Shown here in pieces: positions 16,936 through 24,776 of a stretch of 46,936 bases of DNA; position 1 is the stretch's first letter; each line of letters begins with the position of its first letter. The notes beneath the pieces were generated by a model. It was not told the origin of the DNA and searched no databases. It saw nothing but the letters and a program-made list of their open reading frames with translations. This DNA comes from CAIVAT01 sp037137455. Its GTDB lineage: Bacteria; Bacteroidota; Bacteroidia; Bacteroidales; FEN-979. The translations under genes were made by a program, and so were the position numbers. The stretch spans positions 1 to 46,936 of the forward strand of contig JBAXKG010000020.1 in the NCBI GenBank assembly GCA_037137455.1, in the 5' to 3' direction.

Positions 16936-18366
16936 ATGATTTTCAGGCCGGAAAAACTGAAAATAAAAGATCAGCGGATGAAGCCTTTCATCGATACTGA
17001 TGAAATATGGGACTATATTAATACCATACCTGCCCCGAAGAAAATTGTAAGGGAAATAATTGATAAATCGCTGGATAAAAACAGACTGACGCTGGCTGAA
17101 ACCGCCGTTCTGATAAATGCCACCGACAAGGAACTTATTGAGGAAATCAAGCAGGGCGCCCGCAGATTGAAAGAAAAAGTATATGGTCAGCGCATTGTAC
17201 TTTTCGCGCCATTATATGTCGGCAACCTGTGTACAAACAACTGTGCCTATTGCGGTTTTAAAACTTCCAACAAAATGATCAGGCGTGTCACACTTGATCA
17301 TGACAACCTTGTTGCCCAGGTTAAGGCGCTGGAAGATTCGGGACAAAAGAGGTTAATCCTTGTATTTGGTGAACATCCAACATATGATGCCAATTTCATT
17401 TCCGAGAGTGTAAAGACTGTTTATTCGGTGAAAAGCGGCCCGGGAGAAATCAGGCGGGTCAATATTAACGCGGCACCTCTGGACATTGACGGATTTCGTG
17501 TTATAAAAGATGCAAAAATCGGAACCTACCAGATTTTCCAGGAAACCTATCATCAGCAAACATACTCGAAAGTTCACCTGGGCGGATTGAAAAGAGATTT
17601 CGATTGGCGGCTTACCGCGCTCGACCGTGCACAGGAGGCAGGCATCGATGACGTGGGAATAGGAGCCTTGTTCGGACTTTACGACTGGCGATTCGAAGTG
17701 CTGGGACTGGTTCGCCATACAAACCATTTTGAAGCCGTATATAATGTCGGGCCTCATACGATCTCCTTTCCCAGGATTCAGTATGCATCTCAACTGAAAA
17801 TTGACAAATCCCATGCAGTAACTGATGCAGAATTCACACGGCTTGTAGCTATACTTCGACTGGCCGTTCCCTATACCGGTTTAATACTGACGGCACGCGA
17901 ACCTGCTTCAATTCGCGATGAAATTATGCAGTTTGGCATTTCGCAGATTGACGGAGGGACTAATATTGAGATGGGTGGTTACTCCAGGAAAAAGGAGAAT
18001 GAAGACCAGAATCTTGATCTCGAACAATTCCAGATCAATGATAATCGCAGCCTTAATGAGATCATGGATGAACTTATTGATCACAAGTACATCCCATCGT
18101 TCTGCACTGCATGTTACCGTTTAGGAAGAACCGGAGAACACTTCATGGAATTCTCCGTTCCTGGTTTTATTAAACGGTTTTGTCAACCCAATGCATTGAT
18201 AACTTTGGTTGAATATCTTGAAGACTATGCCCCTCCTGATACAAAAATAAAAGGATACCAATTGGTAAAGGAAAAACTTGATGAGATTGAAGATGAATTA
18301 TTAAAAGAAAAATTGAATCTTAAAATTATCCAGGTAAAAGAAGGTATGCGTGACCTGTATTTTTAA
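16936..18366 (+). CDS. hydG: [FeFe]-hydrogenase H-cluster maturase HydG (radical SAM tyrosine lyase)
   Basis: This 476-residue enzyme cleaves tyrosine to supply CO and CN ligands of the hydrogenase H-cluster. The radical-SAM cluster motif CTNNCAYC gives Cys99, Cys103 and Cys106. The HydG-specific C-terminal auxiliary cluster is present as CX2CX22C (Cys390, Cys393, Cys416), which separates it from ThiH and HydE. Further marks are RRVNINAAPLDIDGFR and GIGALFGLYDWRFEVLGL. An internal ATG at 16978 (MKPFIDTDEIW) is an alternative start. HydE, HydF and the hydrogenase itself are not in this window. The TM1266-type regulator gene 12 nt downstream supports the assignment. Confidence 0.95.
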   Translation: MIFRPEKLKIKDQRMKPFIDTDEIWDYINTIPAPKKIVREIIDKSLDKNRLTLAETAVLINATDKELIEEIKQGARRLKEKVYGQRIVLFAPLYVGNLCTNNCAYCGFKTSNKMIRRVTLDHDNLVAQVKALEDSGQKRLILVFGEHPTYDANFISESVKTVYSVKSGPGEIRRVNINAAPLDIDGFRVIKDAKIGTYQIFQETYHQQTYSKVHLGGLKRDFDWRLTALDRAQEAGIDDVGIGALFGLYDWRFEVLGLVRHTNHFEAVYNVGPHTISFPRIQYASQLKIDKSHAVTDAEFTRLVAILRLAVPYTGLILTAREPASIRDEIMQFGISQIDGGTNIEMGGYSRKKENEDQNLDLEQFQINDNRSLNEIMDELIDHKYIPSFCTACYRLGRTGEHFMEFSVPGFIKRFCQPNALITLVEYLEDYAPPDTKIKGYQLVKEKLDEIEDELLKEKLNLKIIQVKEGMRDLYF

Positions 18367-18378
18367 AAAAGATACAAA

Positions 18379-18636
18379 ATGAAAGAAATCAGAATACTTG
18401 GTTTATTGATCACCGACCGAATTAAAGAGGCAGGACGGACACAACAGACACTCACAAAATATGCCCACGTTATTAAATCGAGGCTTGGGTTTCATGAAGT
18501 CTCGGAAGATGTTTGCAGCAGGGTTGGTATTATTATTCTTCAACTTGCCGGAGATCCCGGGGAATGTAATAGCCTCGAGCAAGAACTTTCTCAAATCGGA
18601 GGTCTCGAATTGAAACGTATGATTTTTAGTCTTTAA
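18379..18636 (+). CDS. TM1266-family iron-only hydrogenase system regulator, copy 1
   Basis: This 85-residue protein is of the TM1266 type (putative iron-only hydrogenase system regulator), with a small ACT/NikR-C-like fold. Family-like segments are ILGLLITDRIKEAGRTQQTL, SRLGFHEVSEDVCSRVGIII and LQLAGDPGE. It lies 12 nt after hydG, the usual neighbourhood for this family. It has no DNA-binding domain of its own, so it may bind a ligand or partner rather than DNA. It is 46/85 identical, by my hand alignment without gaps, to the protein encoded at 20332-20589. Confidence 0.85.
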   Translation: MKEIRILGLLITDRIKEAGRTQQTLTKYAHVIKSRLGFHEVSEDVCSRVGIIILQLAGDPGECNSLEQELSQIGGLELKRMIFSL

Positions 18637-18646
18637 TTTATTATTG

Positions 18647-20326
18647 ATGAATGAAATTTCGCGGAAAGATCTGAATAAGGAATTCCAGGATCATTATCTG
18701 ATGTCATCGCTGCTCAGTATTCGGCTGGGGTTATTCTTGACTTTATTCTTGTTTTTCTGTTTTGCAATTTCCGATGTGCTTTTTTTCCCTAACACACCTG
18801 AACAAAATTTTTACATCCATTTCTTGATTATTTTACCAGTTCTGATCATTTCAGTTATTGTAACCTATATCCGATCAATGTACAAATGGGTACATCTTAT
18901 TTATATTATTATGAACCTGGAAGTTGGCTTGGCTCTTTTCTATTTTGCGATTACAACCAAACCCTCCAATGAAGGCTTAGAATATTACTATTCATGGGTC
19001 ATGCTTGTTGTAATAGGATTATTCACGTTTTACAGACTGCAATTCATAACCCTCATAAGCATCGGGGTCTTTCAGGTTGTAGCATTTGTAATAGCTTCAA
19101 TCTATAACGGAACATACCTGCAAACGCCTTTTGTTTTTTTCAATAATCTTTTCTTTATTCTTGCGATTTATATTATCGGATTTTTAATGGCATTCATGTT
19201 CAGAAAGCTAAACTGGAAAAACTTTCTGCACACTAAAGTCCTTTCAAACAATTACAGAAAATTATCGTTAGAAATTGAAGAGCGAAAGCAAGTAGAAAAA
19301 TCACTTCAACAATCTGAGTCTCTTTACATAAACACTTTAAACTCTATCCCTGACTGGATTTATGTTGTAGACAGGGAACTGAGATTTGTAATTCTGAATT
19401 CCTCTTTGCAGGAAGAGCACCTTCGTCAAGGGTTCCCTATCAATTGTATTGGGAAAAAGATCACAAAAATTTATCCATATATCCCATCTTCGACCATTGA
19501 TGAAATAAACCACATATTCAGTTCAGGTGAAATCATTACCGGGGAACAACAGTTTTTTCTGCGGGATAAAACTATTTACGGAGAAACACGTAAGGTCCCT
19601 ATTTTTAAAGACAATATTGTTATTCAGGTCATGATCATCATGCGTAACCGATCAAAAGAGAAGGAAATTGAGGCGCTGAAACAGAAAAACATCGATCAAA
19701 AGGAGACCATGCTCCGGGAAATTCATCACCGGGTAAAGAATAATCTTGCTATCGTAATAAGCCTGCTCGATCTACAACTCCGAAACAACTCCTCACCTGA
19801 ACTCCATCGCATCATCAAGGATATTGAAATGCGTATACGTTCGATGGCTCTTATCCATGAACATCTATATCGTTCTGAAAACCTTGATCGTATCCCACTT
19901 GCAACCTACCTGCAATCTCTTTCAAATATCATTATGGGAACATACTCCGGTCAACGGATTAACCTGGTAACCCGACTTGATAAAACAGATATTGGCATTG
20001 AAACAGCGCTTCCGCTGGGACTTATCGCGAATGAGTTGCTGACAAATGCTTTTAAATATGCCTTCCCCCATCAAAGAGAGGGGAAGATTGAAATCAGTTT
20101 ACAGCAGGAAAATGCCGATACATTTATTTTAACTATAAAAGATAATGGTGTTGGATTACCCGACACCTTTTCAATGAGCTCTGATAAATCGCTGGGTTTG
20201 TTTATCGTAAAGCTTCTTGTGGAACAAATTGATGGGAAGATTAATATTGAGCGTGAATCCGGAACAACCTTCACGATATCTTTCAGGGAAGCAGTAGTTA
20301 AAAAAGAAGATATATCATTGAACTAA
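18647..20326 (+). CDS. Membrane sensor histidine kinase, HisKA_2 (HWE-like) type with PAS
   Basis: This 559-residue kinase has about six N-terminal membrane helices (residues 20-190), a short coiled coil (NYRKLSLEIEERKQVEKSLQ), a PAS domain (about 215-335, beginning LYINTLNSIPDWIYVVDREL) and a HisKA_2 phosphoacceptor motif EIHHRVKNNLAIVISLLDLQ with the His pair at 360-361. The ATPase domain carries ANELLTNAFKYAF and DNGVGLPD. The ATG at 18647 is used; the preceding TTG is not needed. No response regulator lies beside it. Its position between two TM1266-like regulators suggests a link to hydrogen or redox control, which is inference. Confidence 0.9.
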   Translation: MNEISRKDLNKEFQDHYLMSSLLSIRLGLFLTLFLFFCFAISDVLFFPNTPEQNFYIHFLIILPVLIISVIVTYIRSMYKWVHLIYIIMNLEVGLALFYFAITTKPSNEGLEYYYSWVMLVVIGLFTFYRLQFITLISIGVFQVVAFVIASIYNGTYLQTPFVFFNNLFFILAIYIIGFLMAFMFRKLNWKNFLHTKVLSNNYRKLSLEIEERKQVEKSLQQSESLYINTLNSIPDWIYVVDRELRFVILNSSLQEEHLRQGFPINCIGKKITKIYPYIPSSTIDEINHIFSSGEIITGEQQFFLRDKTIYGETRKVPIFKDNIVIQVMIIMRNRSKEKEIEALKQKNIDQKETMLREIHHRVKNNLAIVISLLDLQLRNNSSPELHRIIKDIEMRIRSMALIHEHLYRSENLDRIPLATYLQSLSNIIMGTYSGQRINLVTRLDKTDIGIETALPLGLIANELLTNAFKYAFPHQREGKIEISLQQENADTFILTIKDNGVGLPDTFSMSSDKSLGLFIVKLLVEQIDGKINIERESGTTFTISFREAVVKKEDISLN

Positions 20327-20331
20327 CAACC

Positions 20332-20589
20332 ATGAAAGAAATATGGATTCTCGGTATTCACATTACCGACAGGGTTAAAGAAGTTTCGGATGTTCAGGAT
20401 ATCCTGACAAAATTCGGTTGTACCATAAAAACCAGGCTTGGACTTCATGAAGTCAGGGAGGATTTTTGTGCCAGAAGCGGCTTAATTATACTTGAACTTA
20501 CCGGCAACCGGGAAGAATTCATCAAACTGGAAAATGAATTGTTGAAGATCGAAGGGTTGGATGTAAAAAAAATGACATTTCAGGAATAA
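20332..20589 (+). CDS. TM1266-family iron-only hydrogenase system regulator, copy 2
   Basis: This is a second 85-residue TM1266-like protein, starting 5 nt after the kinase stop. It shares exact length and 46 of 85 residues with copy 1, including MKEI at the start, ITDR, RLG with HEV, ED, GLIILEL against GIIILQL, and a single conserved Cys46. The two copies differ mainly at 18-24 and 59-65, so they are not recent duplicates and may have different ligands or partners. The gene is the last of the hydG run; a convergent carbamate kinase follows. Confidence 0.83.
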   Translation: MKEIWILGIHITDRVKEVSDVQDILTKFGCTIKTRLGLHEVREDFCARSGLIILELTGNREEFIKLENELLKIEGLDVKKMTFQE

Positions 20590-20633
20590 CAAACAGTCAC
20601 GACAACAGCGTAAATCCCAAATAAAAATTATTT

Positions 20634-21578
20634 CTACACCAGCGTGACCCGTGTGCCCCCATTGTCAATGCCAAGCATGGTTGTTTTAGTTATGATGGTA
20701 TCTTTGCCTGACCGTTCTACAAAATGAATTGCTGCTTTAACTTTGGGGCCCATGCTGCCGTCGGGAAACTGGCCTTCTTCAAGATATCGCTTAGCATCGG
20801 CAATCGTCAACCGATCAAGAGATTTTTCCTGGGGAGTGTTGTAATTAATGCACACTTTGGGGACATCAGTCAGGATGAAAAATTTATCTGCATTAATCTG
20901 TGAAGCGAGCAATGCAGAAGCAAGATCTTTATCTATCACTGCATCAATCCCCTGAAGTTTATTAGGTTCCACATAAAAAACCGGGATACCACCGCCACCC
21001 ACAGCAATAGCAATCTGTCCGCCTCTTGCAATCGATTCTATGGTTTTTTTATTAATGATCACCAGAGGAGTCGGTGAGGCAACGACTTTCCTCCAGCCAC
21101 GGCCACGGGGATCTTCGTTGAATACAGATTTTGATTCATTCTTCATTTTATCAGCCTCCTCTTTTGAATAATAAGGGCCAACCGGCTTTGTGGGTTTCAA
21201 AAATGCAGGATCATCCTTGTTAACCAATACCTGGGTGGTAATAGTGATGATATCGCGTTCCATATCATTAATTTCCAGCACATTTTTAAGCTGCTGTTCA
21301 ATGATATACCCAATAAATCCCTGAGAATAGGCCACGCAAATATCCAACGGCATTTCAGGTAACCCAAACATTTTAAAACCAGCTGAATTTGCGAGCATAA
21401 TGTTTCCAACCTGAGGCCCATTTCCATGAGTGATTACAATGTTATAATCACGCTTTATTAATTTCACCAGGCTTTCGGCGGTTGCAAAGGCATTTGCTTC
21501 CTGTTCATCGATAGTACCTTTCTGATCTCCGCGCAAAAGGGCATTACCTCCCAGTGCAACAACAGCAAGCTTCTTCAT
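20634..21578 (-). CDS. arcC: Carbamate kinase
   Basis: This 314-residue enzyme makes ATP from carbamoyl phosphate and ADP, or the reverse. Family features are KKLAVVALGGNALLRGD at the N terminus, VITHGNGPQVGNIML, the RGWRKVVASPTPLVI loop, IAVGGGGIPVF, and the C-terminal FPDGSMGPKVKAAIHFVE. I chose ATG 21578 because it gives the normal family N terminus and because a TAnnTTTG element lies just upstream inside the longer frame. Arginine deiminase and ornithine transcarbamylase genes are absent nearby, so its pathway role here is unclear. Confidence 0.95.
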   Translation of the reverse strand: MKKLAVVALGGNALLRGDQKGTIDEQEANAFATAESLVKLIKRDYNIVITHGNGPQVGNIMLANSAGFKMFGLPEMPLDICVAYSQGFIGYIIEQQLKNVLEINDMERDIITITTQVLVNKDDPAFLKPTKPVGPYYSKEEADKMKNESKSVFNEDPRGRGWRKVVASPTPLVIINKKTIESIARGGQIAIAVGGGGIPVFYVEPNKLQGIDAVIDKDLASALLASQINADKFFILTDVPKVCINYNTPQEKSLDRLTIADAKRYLEEGQFPDGSMGPKVKAAIHFVERSGKDTIITKTTMLGIDNGGTRVTLV

Positions 21579-21597
21579 AGGAATAGAGATTAGATGG

Positions 21598-21605
21598 CAA
21601 AAATA
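21598..21605 (-). promoter_or_regulatory. Bacteroidota -7 promoter element for arcC (TATTTTTG, minus strand)
   Basis: CAAAAATA on the plus strand reads TATTTTTG on the minus strand, an exact TAnnTTTG match 19 nt before the arcC ATG. A weaker element for the divergent EamA gene (TACCTTCG, 21628-21635, plus strand) lies about 20 bp away. Confidence 0.5.
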
Positions 21606-21642
21606 GAAAATTTTTCGGATCTTTGAGTACCTTCGCATAGTA

Positions 21643-22536
21643 ATGAAACCTCAGAAAAAAGCCTATTTATTTGCATTAGCAGCAATCGCCTGCTGGTCAA
21701 CTATCGGATCGGCATTTAAAATTTCATTGGGCTATCTTGATCCTCTTGAATTGTTGTTCTTTTCTTCGTTCGTTGCCTGCCTGATACTTTTTTCAATCCT
21801 GTTATTCCAGGGCAAGCTGGCATTATTGAATAAGCTTTCATTAAAAGAGGTCTTGTTATCAGCTTTTCTTGGATTTCTGAACCCATTTTTATACTATGTC
21901 GTTCTTTTAAAAGCCTATGATATTCTTCAGGCACAGGAGGCCGGAACGCTCAACTATATATGGCCCCTTTTTCTGGTATTGCTTTCAATCCCAATTTTGG
22001 GACAGAAGATAAGTTTAGGCAGTGTTATTGCCATTTTTATCAGCTTCCTTGGAATAATCATTATTTCTATTCAGCCAGGTATAACAAACCAGTCTGCCAG
22101 CGATGGTGTAAATGAAAAGCTGGTCGGGGTCTTACTTGCCGTAGGAAGCGCTGTTTTCTGGGCGTTGTATTGGATATTCAATGTCAAAGACCAGAGGGAA
22201 GCTGTAAGTAAGCTGTTCCTTAATTTTTCCTTTGGTTTTTTATATACCCTTGTTGCTATTGTAATTTCGGGAGAATTTCATTTTCCTCAATGGCAGGGAT
22301 TCACGGGAGCAATATATATAGGTTTGTTCGAAATGGGCATCACATTTGTACTCTGGCTTTACGCGCTGAAGTTTTCTGCAACAACTGCAAAGGTTTCTAA
22401 CCTGATCTATTTATCCCCATTTATTTCTCTTGTAATAATTCACTTTGCTGTTGGCGAGCCCATTTTATTTTCAACCGTGATCGGATTGATTTTCATAGTA
22501 TGTGGGATTATAATGCAACAGTACCTTAAACACTAA
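21643..22536 (+). CDS. EamA/DMT-family transporter
   Basis: This 297-residue protein has ten predicted membrane helices in two EamA repeats. It opens KKAYLFALAAIACWSTIGSA and carries AQEAGTLNYIWPLFLVLLSI in the first half, a loop with ITNQSASDGVNEK, and AVFWALYWIFNVKDQREAVS and LYALKFSATTAKVSNLIYLS in the second. It resembles aromatic amino acid or metabolite exporters, but the substrate is unknown. It is divergent from arcC. Its 3' end overlaps the convergent hybrid kinase gene by 11 nt. Confidence 0.9.
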   Translation: MKPQKKAYLFALAAIACWSTIGSAFKISLGYLDPLELLFFSSFVACLILFSILLFQGKLALLNKLSLKEVLLSAFLGFLNPFLYYVVLLKAYDILQAQEAGTLNYIWPLFLVLLSIPILGQKISLGSVIAIFISFLGIIIISIQPGITNQSASDGVNEKLVGVLLAVGSAVFWALYWIFNVKDQREAVSKLFLNFSFGFLYTLVAIVISGEFHFPQWQGFTGAIYIGLFEMGITFVLWLYALKFSATTAKVSNLIYLSPFISLVIIHFAVGEPILFSTVIGLIFIVCGIIMQQYLKH

Positions 22537-24511
22537 CCCTTTCGTGAACCACACTTTCAAGCAACCCACAGATTTCATTTTTAGTAAATGGTTTACCAAG
22601 GTAATAATCGCATCCATTTGACAAAATGTGCTTTCGGTCTTCCTTTAATGTAAAACCGGTCATTGCAACAATTGGAGTTTTTTGATTTTTTTCTATTTTT
22701 TTAATTTCATTAGCAGTTTGTAATCCGTCTAATCCCAAACCAAGATTTATGTCCATTAAAATAACATCATAGGTTTTTTCCCTGGCTCTTTGAATCGCAT
22801 CAACACCATTTGTTACAGCATCGACAACATAACCATTTTTGCAAAATTCTTTTGTTACAAAAATATTATCTTCGTTATCTTCAACCAGTAAAATCAATGG
22901 TTTTCTGATTTTTTTCGAAATTGTCTTTTCCCTTTCATCAGACGCGTAAATCTCGTTTACTGAGGAATCAACATCTGTTTCAGGCTGTGACTCAGATACA
23001 GGTAAACGGATAATAAACACGGAGCCTTTTCCAATCTCACTATCGATTAGAAGTTCGCCATTGAGCAGTTCAATGATCCGCTTCGACAGGGTGAGGCCCA
23101 ATCCCGTTCCCTCATAGCTTCTGTTATAGCCATCGCTGACCTGTCGAAATGACTCAAATATTACCTGGTGATTTGTCTTTGAAATACCGATACCTGTATC
23201 AGATACCCTGATTTCTACACCAGTACGGTTTTGAAATGGAATTATGTTCAGATCGACAGTCACATGACCTTTCGCGGTGAATTTAATAGCATTATGGAGT
23301 AATTCACAAATCGCCTTATCAAACAATCTCAAATCGATGCAGGCTTTCAATTTTCCTGATGTATTGAGCTTTAATTCCAGTTTTTTTTGGTCAGCAAAAG
23401 GTCTGAATTTTTTTACGATACCTTGTATTTCGTTGTTCAATTCAGCATGAACCAAAGTCAAAACTTCGCTACCTGATTGCAATTGAGCAAGTTCAAGAAT
23501 GTCATCCAATGTCTTTAACAGGCGATCGCCGGAAGTTTTAATCCTTGCAGCCATGAGTCGGATATCTTCCTCGGCCGATTCCGTAGAAATCAATGATGAA
23601 AACCCAAGGATTGCGTTCATTGGAGTTCTGACTTCATGACTCATATTCATCATCAGGGATGATTTCACGAGGTTAGATTCCTCGGCCCTCTTTTCTGCTT
23701 CGGTACGGATCAAAAGTTCCTTCCTGAGTCTTTCGTCAATTTTTTTGCGTTGTGTGATATCCCTGATAATTGCCAGAGTATGTTTTTCATTTTTGTAATC
23801 AAAAAAAGATACCTTGATATCCACATCGAAAGTTGTTCCATCCTTCTTTAAACCAATTGTTTCATATTCAGATGGAATTGTAGAATTAACCGGACGCAGT
23901 TTTATATAATCCCCGATCCTGTTTCTTTCATCCGGGGCAATAAGGTTCAATACAGATTTTCCAAATAAATCTTCCTGATAATCATAGCCGTAGAGTTTGA
24001 CATATGCAGGATTAACAAATACGTGGATTCCATTAAACAGAACTCCTATGGCATCAGTTGAGTTTTCCCAGATTGCCCTGAATTTTGCCTCACTCTCCCT
24101 GAGTTCCAGTAAGGCTCGGTTTCTTTCACGACGAACCCGTGCATCGGCCAGTTCACGACCGACAGCAGGCGCCAGCCTTATCAGATTATCCTTCATGAGA
24201 TAGTCCTGAGCGCCCGATTTCATCATCACAACGGCAGTTGCTTCTCCCATGGTGCCTGAAACAACAACGAATGGTATATCCTTCCCTGATTCCTGGAGTA
24301 CTTTCAACGAATCGTGGGCTGTAAGCTGCGGCAAACTGAAGTCTGATATTACAATATCCCAATCTTCCTTCTCTAAAGCTTCCTTTATTTCCTGCCTTGA
24401 TTCGACCCTTATATATTGCACGGCATAATTTGCCTTTTCCAATTGCCTGATGACCAAAGCGCCATCACTTTCATTGTCTTCGACCAGAAGAAGTTTTAAT
24501 TTATTTTGCAT
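22526..24511 (-). CDS. Hybrid histidine kinase: REC-PAS-HisKA-HATPase-REC
   Basis: This 661-residue soluble kinase begins with a receiver domain (LLVEDNESD, phosphoacceptor Asp57 in DIVISDFSLPQ, Lys in YLMKDNLIRL). A PAS domain follows (about 140-255), then HisKA with His292 (MNMSHEVRTPMNAILGF), HATPase (about 400-510, DTGIGISKTNHQ, GTGLGLTLSKRI) and a C-terminal receiver (LILLVEDNEDNI, Asp in VILMDINLG). It has no membrane segment. The N-terminal receiver suggests it is itself controlled by an upstream kinase. The copper-ATPase/kinase fusion just upstream on the same strand is the obvious candidate, since the small response regulator between them is broken. Confidence 0.93.
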   Translation of the reverse strand: MQNKLKLLLVEDNESDGALVIRQLEKANYAVQYIRVESRQEIKEALEKEDWDIVISDFSLPQLTAHDSLKVLQESGKDIPFVVVSGTMGEATAVVMMKSGAQDYLMKDNLIRLAPAVGRELADARVRRERNRALLELRESEAKFRAIWENSTDAIGVLFNGIHVFVNPAYVKLYGYDYQEDLFGKSVLNLIAPDERNRIGDYIKLRPVNSTIPSEYETIGLKKDGTTFDVDIKVSFFDYKNEKHTLAIIRDITQRKKIDERLRKELLIRTEAEKRAEESNLVKSSLMMNMSHEVRTPMNAILGFSSLISTESAEEDIRLMAARIKTSGDRLLKTLDDILELAQLQSGSEVLTLVHAELNNEIQGIVKKFRPFADQKKLELKLNTSGKLKACIDLRLFDKAICELLHNAIKFTAKGHVTVDLNIIPFQNRTGVEIRVSDTGIGISKTNHQVIFESFRQVSDGYNRSYEGTGLGLTLSKRIIELLNGELLIDSEIGKGSVFIIRLPVSESQPETDVDSSVNEIYASDEREKTISKKIRKPLILLVEDNEDNIFVTKEFCKNGYVVDAVTNGVDAIQRAREKTYDVILMDINLGLGLDGLQTANEIKKIEKNQKTPIVAMTGFTLKEDRKHILSNGCDYYLGKPFTKNEICGLLESVVHERVSV

Positions 24512-24552
24512 AATATTTATTTCATCTGTTAAAATTCATGTGCCTATTAACA

Positions 24553-24776
24553 TTATGAAGATGGGTAATTCATGGGCGGAGGTTCGTTAATAACCAGCCA
24601 GTAAAGTCCAAGTTGTTTTATGTATAATCGCCGGTTCCAAAGAGCCAATCCAAGGCCTCTTTTCCGTCTTCGGCAACCACGAGGTCATTACAGATGTTTT
24701 CCTTTTCAAACGCTCTTTTTGTAAGAGCGGCATCACTTGGATTGTCCTCAACCAAAAGAATGGTTTTTGTTTTCAT
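24553..24776 (-). pseudogene. Rcp1-like response regulator with internal deletion
   Basis: From ATG 24776 the frame gives 52 residues that match the first third of an Rcp1-type receiver (MKTKTILLVEDNPSDAAL, then VVAEDGKEALDWLFGTG) and stops at 24618. In another frame at 24618-24553 lies KQLGLYWLVINEPPP, which is the usual C-terminal end of the same family. Some 70 to 80 central residues are missing, including the phosphoacceptor Asp, the Thr/Ser switch and the Lys. The ATG overlaps the stop of the copper-ATPase/kinase gene (ATGA), the usual coupling of kinase and regulator. It is read as a deletion scar; an assembly error is the main alternative. Confidence 0.75.

Noticed and set aside
16936..18366. 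Assignment as ThiH, HydE or biotin synthase
   Set aside because: The C-terminal CX2CX22C auxiliary-cluster motif and the neighbouring TM1266-type gene are specific for HydG.
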